Below, in pieces: positions 34,487 through 42,093 of a stretch of 64,000 nucleotides of DNA (its first letter is position 1; the number at the start of each line of letters is the position of its first letter). The DNA comes from Streptomyces lomondensis (GTDB lineage Bacteria > Actinomycetota > Actinomycetes > Streptomycetales > Streptomycetaceae). The notes below the pieces were generated by a model that was not told where the DNA came from, made no database searches, and saw only the letters and a list, made by a program, of their open reading frames with translations. Made by a program: the position numbers and the translations under genes. Location of the stretch: positions 1 through 64,000 of the forward strand of contig NZ_BMWC01000014.1 in assembly GCF_014651035.1 (NCBI RefSeq). Direction: 5' to 3'.

Positions 34487-35242
34487 TCAGAATGTGCGCT
34501 TCAGCAGGTCGAGCAGGGCCGCCCAGTGCCGCTCCTCGCCCTCCTGGTGGTAGGAAGCGGTGTCCCGCTGCGTGAAACCGTGGGGCGCGCCGGTGTACAC
34601 CTCGCACCGGTGGCGGACGCCCGCCGCGGTCAGCGCCTCCTCCAGGCGGTCGATCTGCTCCGGCGGCAGCGAGGGGTCCTGGTCGGCGTGGCCGAAGTAC
34701 AACTCGGCCGTGACCTGGCCGGCCACCAGGTGCGGGCTGTCCGGGGAGTCCGTCGCCAGCCGTCCGCCGTGGAAGCCCGCCGCGGCCGCGACCCGCTCCG
34801 GGTAGGTGCCGGCGGTGAGCAGCGAGAGGCGGGCGCCCATGCAGTAGCCGGTCAGCGCGACCGGCCCGTCCGCCGCCGCAGGCGACTCGGCCAGACAGCG
34901 CAGGTAGGCACCGGCGTCCCGCATCGCCCGCTCGTTCGTCAGAGCCTGCATGACCGGCATGATCCGCTCGAATATCTCGGGGCGCGCCCCCGGGTCGATG
35001 AACTCGGGCAGATCGAACAGCGGGGCGCGGCCGGCCCGGTAGAACACGTTCGGCACCAGCACCGTGTAGCCCTCGGCGGCCAGTCGGTCGGCCATGGACC
35101 GCAGCTGCGGACGCAGCCCGAACGCGTCCATGAAGAGCAGCACCGCCGGGTGGGCGGCCCCGTCGGCGGGACGGGCCAGATACGCGTCCGCGATGCCGTC
35201 CTCGGTGCGGATGTCGACAGCGGTTCCCTGTACAGCGGTCAT
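34487..35242 (-). CDS. Dienelactone hydrolase family protein
   Basis: A 251-residue cytoplasmic alpha/beta hydrolase. The nucleophile elbow GYCMGAR has Cys in place of Ser, as in dienelactone hydrolase; the Asp is in FGHADQDPSLP and His in TGAPHGFTQRD. VLLFMDAFGLRPQLRSMADR is the conserved oxyanion region. Function is probably ester or lactone hydrolysis. Start 35242 (MTAVQG) has GAGAGG rather far upstream, about 13 bases. No operon partner. Confidence 0.92.
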   Translation of the reverse strand: MTAVQGTAVDIRTEDGIADAYLARPADGAAHPAVLLFMDAFGLRPQLRSMADRLAAEGYTVLVPNVFYRAGRAPLFDLPEFIDPGARPEIFERIMPVMQALTNERAMRDAGAYLRCLAESPAAADGPVALTGYCMGARLSLLTAGTYPERVAAAAGFHGGRLATDSPDSPHLVAGQVTAELYFGHADQDPSLPPEQIDRLEEALTAAGVRHRCEVYTGAPHGFTQRDTASYHQEGEERHWAALLDLLKRTF

Positions 35243-35387
35243 GGCTGGGCTGCCTCTCTGCGGAGTGTGGGGCGTCAACCCGTCCGCGTCACGGGGCGGA
35301 TCATGGTCATCGTGACACGCCGCTTCCCGGGGCATTTCGCCCACCCCCGGCACGCGGCGTATCCGTGAACGGCCCTTGGCGCGCCCT

Positions 35388-36008
35388 TTACTCGAACCGT
35401 GAGGTGTCGCCCGCGCCGCGCCGTACGATCTCGGCCTCCCCGCCGGAGAAGTCGATGACCGTCGTCGGCTCGGTGCCGCAGTCACCGGAGTCGACCACGC
35501 CGTCGAGCACGTGGTCGAGGAGGTCCTTGATCTCCCAGCCCTGCGTCATCGGCTCCTCCTCGCCGGGCAGCAGCAGGGTGCTGGACAGCAGGGGCTCTCC
35601 GAGCTCGGCGAGCAGCGCCTGGGTGACGACGTGGTCGGGGATCCGCACGCCGACCGTCTTCTTCTTCGGGTGCTGGAGCATGCGCGGCACCTCCTTCGTC
35701 GCGGGCAGGATGAACGTGTAGCTGCCGGGCGTCGACGCCTTGATCGCGCGGAACACGTCGTTGTCGACCCGCACGAACTGGCCGAGCTGCGCGAAGTCCT
35801 GGCACACGAGGGTGAAGTGGTGCCGGTCGTCCAGCTTGCGGATCGTCCGGATCCGCTCGATGCCGTCGCGGCTGCCCAGGCGGCAGCCCAGCGCGTAGCA
35901 GGAGTCCGTGGGGTAGGCGACGAGGGCGTCCGCGCGGATGCTGTCGGCGATCTGGCCGATGGTGCGCGGCTGGGGGTTGTCGGGGTGCACGTCGTAGTAC
36001 TTGGCCAT
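35388..36008 (-). CDS. Sua5/YciO/YrdC family protein
   Basis: A 206-residue protein resembling L-threonylcarbamoyladenylate synthase, which begins t6A tRNA modification. Visible: RADALVAYPTDSCYALGCRL, KLDDRHHFTLVCQDFAQLG, GSYTFILPATKEVPRMLQHP and SSTLLLPGEE. Its length and the absence of a Sua5 C-terminal domain make YciO-like a better label; t6A synthesis is not proven. Start is ATG at 36008. Monocistronic. Confidence 0.9.
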   Translation of the reverse strand: MAKYYDVHPDNPQPRTIGQIADSIRADALVAYPTDSCYALGCRLGSRDGIERIRTIRKLDDRHHFTLVCQDFAQLGQFVRVDNDVFRAIKASTPGSYTFILPATKEVPRMLQHPKKKTVGVRIPDHVVTQALLAELGEPLLSSTLLLPGEEEPMTQGWEIKDLLDHVLDGVVDSGDCGTEPTTVIDFSGGEAEIVRRGAGDTSRFE

Positions 36009-36538
36009 CCGCCGAGCTTATGCCGCCCGGGTGGGACGGCCGCGGAGGGTGGGGTGTCGGGGTCCGCACTGCCGCGCTCGTACCGAGGGTGGGGGAGACG
36101 GGATGTGTTCACGGTGGGGCACGGGCCTGGGCCGGGCGGTGACGGCCCGGGGGCGCGGCTCGTGCTGTACGGGCTGGGTGTGCGAGGGCTCGGCACGGCG
36201 CCGGACCCGGCGAGGCGGACGCCGGGCCGTCGCGGCCGCGGCCCCCAGGGCTGTTCGGGCACCCCGTGGGAAGCCTCCGGGTTCCTCGGGTTCACCAGGC
36301 GGCGCCGCCCGGGTCGCCGGCCCGTGCGCGGGTGGCGTCCGGCCCCGGGCCGAGGGGCATCGCCCGGAACGTAGGCCCGTGCGCGGGTGACGTCCGGCCC
36401 CGGACCAAGGGGCATCGCCCGGGACGTGGCCCCGGCGTCCGGTCCGGCGTTCGGCCCGGAATGAGAGGCTGGGGGCCGTGAGGTAACGTCCCCGACCGGT
36501 GCGCCGGAGGCGGCGCGAGGAGCGAGGGGAAGGCCGAG
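36009..36538. other. 530-bp region without a gene, contains a 55-bp tandem repeat
   Basis: Open frames here have the low-complexity Arg/Gly/Pro composition of non-coding GC-rich DNA. It carries the 55-bp tandem repeat at 36319-36428. A Shine-Dalgarno for the 36539 gene is at its right end (GGGGAAGG). No promoter could be identified with confidence. Confidence 0.6.
36319..36428. repeat. 55-bp tandem direct repeat, two copies plus a remnant
   Basis: Two 55-bp copies (36319-36373 and 36374-36428) share GGCCCGTGCGCGGGTG, GTCCGGCCCCGG and GGGGCATCGCCCGG with few differences. A third, decayed start (GCCCCGGCGTCCGG) follows. Each copy contains a short hairpin-forming run, GCCCGTGCGCGGG. It lies upstream of the PucR-type gene. 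Function unknown. Confidence 0.8.
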
Positions 36539-38026
36539 GTGGCTGGCCGAGAGGACGGGAACCGGCGGCAGGGGACGCCGGGCGGTGCGGCCTGGGCGGA
36601 GGAACTGCTCGAGCACCTGCGCCCGGCCGGACGCGACGTCCGCAGGGTCGTCGCGTGGCTCGCCGGTGCCGTGGGCGGGTCGGTGGCCCTCCAGGACGCC
36701 GCCGGCAACCTCGTGGCCGGCACCCGGTTCCCGCTGGACGACGGCCTCGTCGCGGACATGACCGCAGGCCGCATCGCCTCCGCCGCCTGGGAGAGCCAGG
36801 AACGCCACCTGCGCCTGATCCGGGTGGAGCACCCGTCCCACGCGTGCGTGCTGGCCGTGTCCCGCGATACCCCCTTCGACCGGCGGGCCTCCGACATCGT
36901 CGCCCACACCGCCCAGGTGATCGAACTGCTGCTGACGGCGGGCGAGTCGACCGCGGCCGGGCACCGGCTCCGGCGGGCCACCTCCGACCTGCGCCTGGCG
37001 ATCCTGCAACTGCTGATGGTCGAGGACACCGTCGCCGCCCGCCGCGTCGCCGCCGGACTCTGGCCCGGACTGCTCGACGCCGACACGGCGTGCGTGTACG
37101 TCGTGGAGTCCGATCCCGCCGACCGCGACCGCATCGCCGAGGAGTGCCTGGAGCGGACCCGCGAGGAGGCGCTGGTCGTGCGCTGCCCGGCCATGGACGG
37201 CCATGTGATCGTCGTCAGCCCCCGCGACACCATGGGCGACGCCCTGCGGTCCCTGGTCGGACGGCGCCCGGACATCTTCCTCGGCGGCAGCGTCCGGCAG
37301 AGCCTCGCACGGACCGCCACCGCCTACGGACAGGCCGTCAGCGCCCTGGCCGTCGCGCACTTCCGGCCCGACAAGACGGCCGTGTACGCCGAACGCACCC
37401 ACCCCGAACGCCTGATGGACCCGGTGGCGCTGCGCGGCTGGTCGGCCCGCCTGCTGCGCCCGCTCGACACCCTGCCGCACCACACCCGCGCCGAGCTCCT
37501 CGCCACCAACCGCCTGGGCCTGGAGTTCACCGCCGTCAACGCCGCCAAGGTCCTCGGCGTCAGCCGCAACACCGTCCGCGCCCGCATGGAACGCGTGGAG
37601 ACCCTGCTCGGCACGGACTTCGACGACCTCACGGTCCGGGCCGTCGTCCACCTGGCGCTCAACACCCGGATCGGCCTGCCCGACGCCCAGGCCACGGGCG
37701 ACGCGGAACACCCCGGGCCGCGGCTCTCCGACCTGCTGTCCGGGCCGGCCGTGCGCACCTGGGCCCAGAACCTGCTGGGCCGCCTCGACGAGGACGCACG
37801 CAACCCGCGCCGGACGCTGCGCACCTGGATCGCCGCCGGCGGCAACGCCGAACGGGCCGCGCAGGCCCTGGGCGTGCACGCGCAGACCGTGCGCGAGCAC
37901 GTCCGCAGCGCCGAACCGGTCCTGGAACGCCAGCTGCTGGCCGGGGGCACCGACCTGTACGAGGTCGTGCTCGCCCACCTCGCCCTGGGCGACCTCGACC
38001 TGCCGGTTCTCCACCGCCACGCGTGA
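36539..38026 (+). CDS. PucR/CdaR-type helix-turn-helix regulator
   Basis: A 495-residue regulator. The N-terminal region (GGSVALQDAAGNLVAGTRFP) resembles a GAF-like sensing fold; a middle GGDEF-like/CdaR region includes FLGGSVRQSLARTATAYGQA. Two helix-turn-helix motifs are visible: NAAKVLGVSRNTVRARMERV and NAERAAQALGVHAQTVREHV, the second in the usual PucR C-terminal position. GTG at 36539 has GGGGAAGG upstream. It is convergent with the conservon end and, like many streptomycete relatives, lies beside conservon P450 genes; regulation of them is possible. Confidence 0.88.
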   Translation: MAGREDGNRRQGTPGGAAWAEELLEHLRPAGRDVRRVVAWLAGAVGGSVALQDAAGNLVAGTRFPLDDGLVADMTAGRIASAAWESQERHLRLIRVEHPSHACVLAVSRDTPFDRRASDIVAHTAQVIELLLTAGESTAAGHRLRRATSDLRLAILQLLMVEDTVAARRVAAGLWPGLLDADTACVYVVESDPADRDRIAEECLERTREEALVVRCPAMDGHVIVVSPRDTMGDALRSLVGRRPDIFLGGSVRQSLARTATAYGQAVSALAVAHFRPDKTAVYAERTHPERLMDPVALRGWSARLLRPLDTLPHHTRAELLATNRLGLEFTAVNAAKVLGVSRNTVRARMERVETLLGTDFDDLTVRAVVHLALNTRIGLPDAQATGDAEHPGPRLSDLLSGPAVRTWAQNLLGRLDEDARNPRRTLRTWIAAGGNAERAAQALGVHAQTVREHVRSAEPVLERQLLAGGTDLYEVVLAHLALGDLDLPVLHRHA

Positions 38027-38255
38027 CGGGACCCGCCTCGGGCAACCGGTTGGCCGGATCACGGCGGGACGAAACCGGGCCATCCGGACTCGGCTGTGCA
38101 CGGGTGAGCCCAGTTGAGCCCGCAGCGGGCATCGACGCGGTTCACAAGGCCTCGGCCGTGGACGTAAGTTCGAGGCACCGCGGGGGCCCGACCGGAACGG
38201 GGGACCGGTCGCGCTCCCGCGAGCTGCCCCGGGGAGGCGTCGTACCGCCGGGGCC

Positions 38256-39482
38256 TCAGCCCCGCAGCCGTACCGGGATCTCCCTCCAGCCGAAGGCGAT
38301 GAAGGACGGCACCTGCCGCAGCCCCTCGTCGCCGGTGGCCAGGCGCAGGCCGGGGAACCGGTCGAACAGCGCCGGCAGCGCGGTGAGGGCCTCCAGGCGG
38401 GCCAGCGGGGCGCCGATGCAGCGGTGGACGCCGATCCCGAACGACAGATGGTCGTCGGCGGCGCGCCTGGCGTCGAAGAGGCCGGCGTCCGGCCCGTAGT
38501 GCTCCGGATCCAGTCCCGCGGCGGCGTACGTCGTGATGATGGCGTCACCCGCCGGGATCTCGACGCCCCCGACGGTGAGGTCGGTGACCGCGAACCGCAG
38601 CGGCAGCGACGCGACCGACGGGTGCGCGCGCAGCGTCTCGTCGACGACGGCGTCCCAGCCGATCTCCCCGGACCGCACGGCTGCCAGCTGCTCGGGCCGG
38701 CGCAGCAGGGCGACGACCGCGTTGCCGATCAGGTTCACCGTGGTCTCGAACCCGGCCCCGATGACCAGCAGCAGCGTGTACAGCAGCTCCTCGTCGCTGA
38801 GCCGGTCGCCGTCCTCGTCGCGGACCCGGATCAGCTCGGTGGTCATGTCGTCACCGGGGTGCGCGGTCTTGTGCGCGATCAGCGCGGGCAGCACCGTGCC
38901 GATCTGCCGCTGCACGGACGCCGCGTGCTCCGGGCTCGGGTCGGAGGTGTCCATGATGGCCGCGACGAGCCGGACGGTGTCGTCCCGTAACGCCTCCGGC
39001 ACGCCGAACAGTTCGCAGATGATCCGCATCGGCAGCGGATGGGCGAAGGCCTCCTTGAGGTCCACGACCTCGTCGCCGGCGGCGTCGAGCGCGTCCAGCA
39101 GCTCCGCCGTGATCGCCTCCACCCGGGGCCGCATCGCCTCGGTGCGCCGGTGCGTGAAGCTGGGCGCGACCAGCTTGCGCAGCCGCGTGTGGTCGGCGCC
39201 GTAGGTGGAGAGCATGTTGACCACGCCGACCCAGCCCAGGATCCAGCCCCACGAGGGATGCTCGCCGATCTCGGGCCACAGCCGCCAGTGCAGCCGGGGG
39301 TCCCTGCTGACCCGCGGGTCGAGGATGAGTTCCTTCAGCGTGTCGTAGCGCGTGGGCGCCCAGGCGGGGATGCCCCCGGGCAGCTCCACGGGCACGATCG
39401 GGCCGAGGGCGCGCAGCCGGGCGCTCTCGCCGGCTATGTCGGCGCCCAGCGGGTCCAGAGCTATGCGGTCGGTCACGGTCAC
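38256..39482 (-). CDS. cvnF: CvnF, cytochrome P450 (CYP154-like), contains a TTA codon
   Basis: A 408-residue cytosolic P450. The I-helix is GAGFETTVN (oxygen activation), the K-helix ExxR is E282-T-L-R285, and the heme loop is FGIGVHRCIGAPLARLE with ligand Cys355. This is the last gene of the conservon, in the position of CYP154-type P450s in S. coelicolor conservons. Leu165 is encoded by TTA (complement of 38988-38990), implying bldA-dependent translation. GTG at 39482 overlaps the cvnE stop as GTGA, with GGAGG nearby. The substrate is unknown. Confidence 0.9.
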   Translation of the reverse strand: MTVTDRIALDPLGADIAGESARLRALGPIVPVELPGGIPAWAPTRYDTLKELILDPRVSRDPRLHWRLWPEIGEHPSWGWILGWVGVVNMLSTYGADHTRLRKLVAPSFTHRRTEAMRPRVEAITAELLDALDAAGDEVVDLKEAFAHPLPMRIICELFGVPEALRDDTVRLVAAIMDTSDPSPEHAASVQRQIGTVLPALIAHKTAHPGDDMTTELIRVRDEDGDRLSDEELLYTLLLVIGAGFETTVNLIGNAVVALLRRPEQLAAVRSGEIGWDAVVDETLRAHPSVASLPLRFAVTDLTVGGVEIPAGDAIITTYAAAGLDPEHYGPDAGLFDARRAADDHLSFGIGVHRCIGAPLARLEALTALPALFDRFPGLRLATGDEGLRQVPSFIAFGWREIPVRLRG

Positions 39483-40717
39483 GGTCGTCCTCCGGGCTGG
39501 TCGGGTGAGCGGGGGGTGAAACGGACGGGCAGCGCCGTCAGCGAGCGGTGGAACGGGCCGGGCCGCCAGGTGAGCCGCTCGCGGGGCAGCACCGGTTCGA
39601 GGTCGGGCAGCCACTGGGTGAGTCGTTCGATCGCCTCGGTGGCGATGAGCAGGGTGTGCTGCTTGACCGGGCAGGCGTGCGGGCCCGCCGACCAGGACAG
39701 GTGGGAGGCGTCACCCGGGCGGCGGTCCGCGCCGCGCTCCTGCTCGGCGGCCTGCGCGAGCGCCCCGTAGGAGATCACCACCGGTACCGCGGCCCGGATC
39801 CACACGCCGTGGAAGGTGACGGGCGTACGGGCGTAGTGGATGCCGTAGTTGGCGAGCGGCGTCTCGTGGTGCAGCACCTCCAGCACCGCGTCCGACACGG
39901 GGCGGGCGCCGCTGGTGAGCGTCGAGTAGTAGTCCGGGTTGCCGAGGATCCTGGACAGCGCGTTGGACACCAGGTTGGACGTCGGCTCGTGCCCCGCGCC
40001 GAGCGTGAGGAACACCTGCCAGGTGACCTCCTCGGGGGTCAGCCCGGCCGGATGGTCCAGCAGCCAGCTCGGCAGGTCGTCGCCGCGCCGCTCGGTCTTG
40101 GCGGCGATCAACTGCAGCACGTACCCGGCGTACTCGGCCTCGCCCTGCGCGGACTGCGCGCCGCCCTCGATCACTTTGCCGATCGCGGCGTCGAGCCGGT
40201 CGCTCGCGCTGTCCGGCAGCCCGAACAGGCTGTTGAACACCAGCGCCATCAGCGGCCTGGTGAACTCCCCGACCAGGTCGGCCTCACCGCGCGGCCCGAT
40301 CCGGCTCACCAGCAGGTGCACCGCCCGGTGCACCCGGGCCCGCAGATCGTGCGGTTCCACCAGGTCGAAGGCGTCGATCAGCGTGGTGCGGTAGCGGATG
40401 TGGGCGGCACCGTCGGCGAACAGGGTGTTGGGCCGCCAGCGCATCATGCCGAGCACCGGCGAGTCGTCGGGGACGGTCGCCTCCCAGGGCCGGGGATCGC
40501 GCGAGAACGTCTCCGTGTCGTGCAGCAGGTCCAGCGCCGCCCGCCGGTCCGTGACGACGTACGCCGGCACACCGGGCGCGAGTTCCGCCCAGCCGACCGG
40601 GCCCTGGGCGCGCAGGGCGGCGTAGTAGGAGTGGGGGTCGCGGGCGAAGCCGTCCTCCCACAGGCGGACGGGCGCCGCGAGGGAGAAGGCCTGCTCGGCG
40701 GGGGACGGTTGGGTCAC
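39479..40717 (-). CDS. cvnE: CvnE, cytochrome P450 (CYP157-like), non-canonical K-helix
   Basis: A 412-residue P450. The heme loop is WSAGPHACPVKQH with Cys349; the canonical Phe is Trp. The I-helix reads AGHEPTSN (usual A-G-x-D/E-T-T). The K-helix has E280-V-L-H283 instead of ExxR, so the arginine thought invariant is missing. The CYP157 family is known to lack ExxR. It may form a pair with the canonical CvnF. GTG at 40717 overlaps the cvnD stop as GTGA. Confidence 0.88.
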   Translation of the reverse strand: MTQPSPAEQAFSLAAPVRLWEDGFARDPHSYYAALRAQGPVGWAELAPGVPAYVVTDRRAALDLLHDTETFSRDPRPWEATVPDDSPVLGMMRWRPNTLFADGAAHIRYRTTLIDAFDLVEPHDLRARVHRAVHLLVSRIGPRGEADLVGEFTRPLMALVFNSLFGLPDSASDRLDAAIGKVIEGGAQSAQGEAEYAGYVLQLIAAKTERRGDDLPSWLLDHPAGLTPEEVTWQVFLTLGAGHEPTSNLVSNALSRILGNPDYYSTLTSGARPVSDAVLEVLHHETPLANYGIHYARTPVTFHGVWIRAAVPVVISYGALAQAAEQERGADRRPGDASHLSWSAGPHACPVKQHTLLIATEAIERLTQWLPDLEPVLPRERLTWRPGPFHRSLTALPVRFTPRSPDQPGGRP

Positions 40718-41340
40718 CGGGGCTCCGCGGGTCGGTGGTCGATCAGGTGCTGGACCAGCGCGAGCAGGGCGTCGATCGAGGAGTCCGCCTCCCGCGCGTC
40801 GCAGGTCACCATCGGGGTCGTGGGTTCCAGGTCCAGGGCCGCGCGCAACTGCTCGGGCGTGTGGTGGCGGGGCGCGTCCGGGAAGGTGTTGAAGGCGACC
40901 GCGTACGGCAGTCCCGACTCCTCCACCAGCCCGAGCACGTCGAACGAGGCGTCGATCCGGCGGGCGTCGACCAGGACGAGCGCGCCGAGCGCCCCGTAGG
41001 CGATGTCGTCCCACAGGGCCCGGAACCGCTCCTGGCCGGGGGTGCCGAACAGGTACAGCACGATCCCGCCCGGCAGGCTGATCCGGCCGAAGTCGATGGC
41101 GACCGTGGTGGTCGACTTCTCCCGCACTCCGGCGAGATCGTCCACCTGCGCGGACGCCTCGGTGAGCCGCTCCTCGGTGTGCAGCGGGCGGATCTCGGAG
41201 ACGGAGCGGATCAGGGTGGTCTTGCCCACCCCGAAAGGCCCCGTGACCAGGATCTTCACCAGGTCCCGGGCGGTGTCGGGCAGGTGGATCTCCGCCCCGC
41301 CCTGCCGGGTGTCAGGGGTGCTTGAGGTCGCGGAGGCCAT
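40714..41340 (-). CDS. cvnD: CvnD, conservon GTP-binding protein
   Basis: A 208-residue small GTPase-like protein. G1 is TGPFGVGKTTLI, G3 is LFGTPGQERF, and G4 is atypical (AFNTFPDAP in place of NKxD). Members bind GTP and associate with CvnA-C in a membrane heterocomplex, acting as a Ras-like switch. The ATG at 41340 lies 29 bases inside the end of cvnC, so translation is coupled. Confidence 0.94.
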   Translation of the reverse strand: MASATSSTPDTRQGGAEIHLPDTARDLVKILVTGPFGVGKTTLIRSVSEIRPLHTEERLTEASAQVDDLAGVREKSTTTVAIDFGRISLPGGIVLYLFGTPGQERFRALWDDIAYGALGALVLVDARRIDASFDVLGLVEESGLPYAVAFNTFPDAPRHHTPEQLRAALDLEPTTPMVTCDAREADSSIDALLALVQHLIDHRPAEPR

Positions 41341-41674
41341 CGGCCACTCTCTTCAGCAGGTCGGGGTCGAAACGCCGGGCGGGCGGGATCGGCGCGCGGG
41401 CCAGCACCAGGTCGCGGTCGATGAGGTCGGCGGCCAGCACGAGCACCGCCGAGACCGGCAGCCGCAGCAGGGCCGCGGCCTCCACCACCGTCAGCGACCC
41501 GTGCTCGAGCTCCTCCAGCAGGGCCGCCTGGGCGGCGGGCAGCTCGGCCGGCGCCCGCTCACCGCTGCCGGTGAGGACCGACAGCCGCTCCAGATGGGTA
41601 CGGCTGGGCCGCGCCACCCCGCCGGTCGACAGGTACGCGGGAACCAGGGGACGGCCGCCTCGGCGGCCGGTCAT
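41312..41674 (-). CDS. cvnC: CvnC, DUF742 protein
   Basis: A 120-residue protein of the DUF742 family, the third component of conservons. It contains RPLVPAYLSTGGVARPSRTH at the start, a winged-helix-like core (SLTVVEAAALLRLPVSAVLV), and ends RFDPDLLKRVADGLRDLKHP, a typical terminus. Start ATG at 41674 overlaps the cvnB stop as ATGA. Confidence 0.93.
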   Translation of the reverse strand: MTGRRGGRPLVPAYLSTGGVARPSRTHLERLSVLTGSGERAPAELPAAQAALLEELEHGSLTVVEAAALLRLPVSAVLVLAADLIDRDLVLARAPIPPARRFDPDLLKRVADGLRDLKHP

Positions 41675-42093
41675 GCCGGAGCGTCGCCGTCGGCACCTCG
41701 GGGCCCGGCGGCCATCGCCTTCTCGCCCAGCCGCGCCACCTGCGAGTGCACCCGGTGGGCGAGCAGGTCCAGGCGCACCTCGGGATCGCCGTACGCGGCC
41801 ACGCAGGTGCCGTGGTCCGTCGGCACGATGAGCACATAGCCGTGGTCCGACTCGATGACGACCTGCCGGATGTCGGCCCGGTCGGTGTCGGCGAACGCCG
41901 CCGCCGCGGTACGGCAGGCGCCCTGCACCGTGCTGGTGATCGCCGCGACCCGCTCGGCCGACGGCTGCGACAGCGCGTCGGTGTAGCCCGTCACGAGCCC
42001 GTCCCGGGTGAGCAGGACGGCGGCCACGACGTGCGGCACCTCCAGGACCGGTTCGAGCACCCAGGCCGTGTCCCCCGTTGCGCGGCTGCTCAT
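41671..42093 (-). CDS. cvnB: CvnB, roadblock/LC7 domain protein
   Basis: A 140-residue roadblock/LC7 protein, similar to MglB-type regulators of small GTPases. The core runs from WVLEPVLEVPHVVAAVLLTR to GYVLIVPTDHGTCVAAYGDP. It should interact with CvnD and with the sensor CvnA. ATG at 42093 overlaps the cvnA stop as ATGA. Confidence 0.94.
   Translation of the reverse strand: MSSRATGDTAWVLEPVLEVPHVVAAVLLTRDGLVTGYTDALSQPSAERVAAITSTVQGACRTAAAAFADTDRADIRQVVIESDHGYVLIVPTDHGTCVAAYGDPEVRLDLLAHRVHSQVARLGEKAMAAGPRGADGDAPA

Noticed and set aside
36319..36428. 55-bp repeats as a CRISPR or attachment site
   Set aside because: Copies are directly adjacent with no spacers, tRNA or integrase nearby.
36009..36538. 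Frames of 70-130 codons in the geneless region
   Set aside because: Sequence is Arg/Gly/Pro-rich, no Shine-Dalgarno, and no known domain.
35546..38548. Long leftward frame of about 1000 codons spanning several genes
   Set aside because: It crosses the PucR-type gene, the tandem repeat and the Sua5 gene in antisense or wrong frame, with low-complexity composition.
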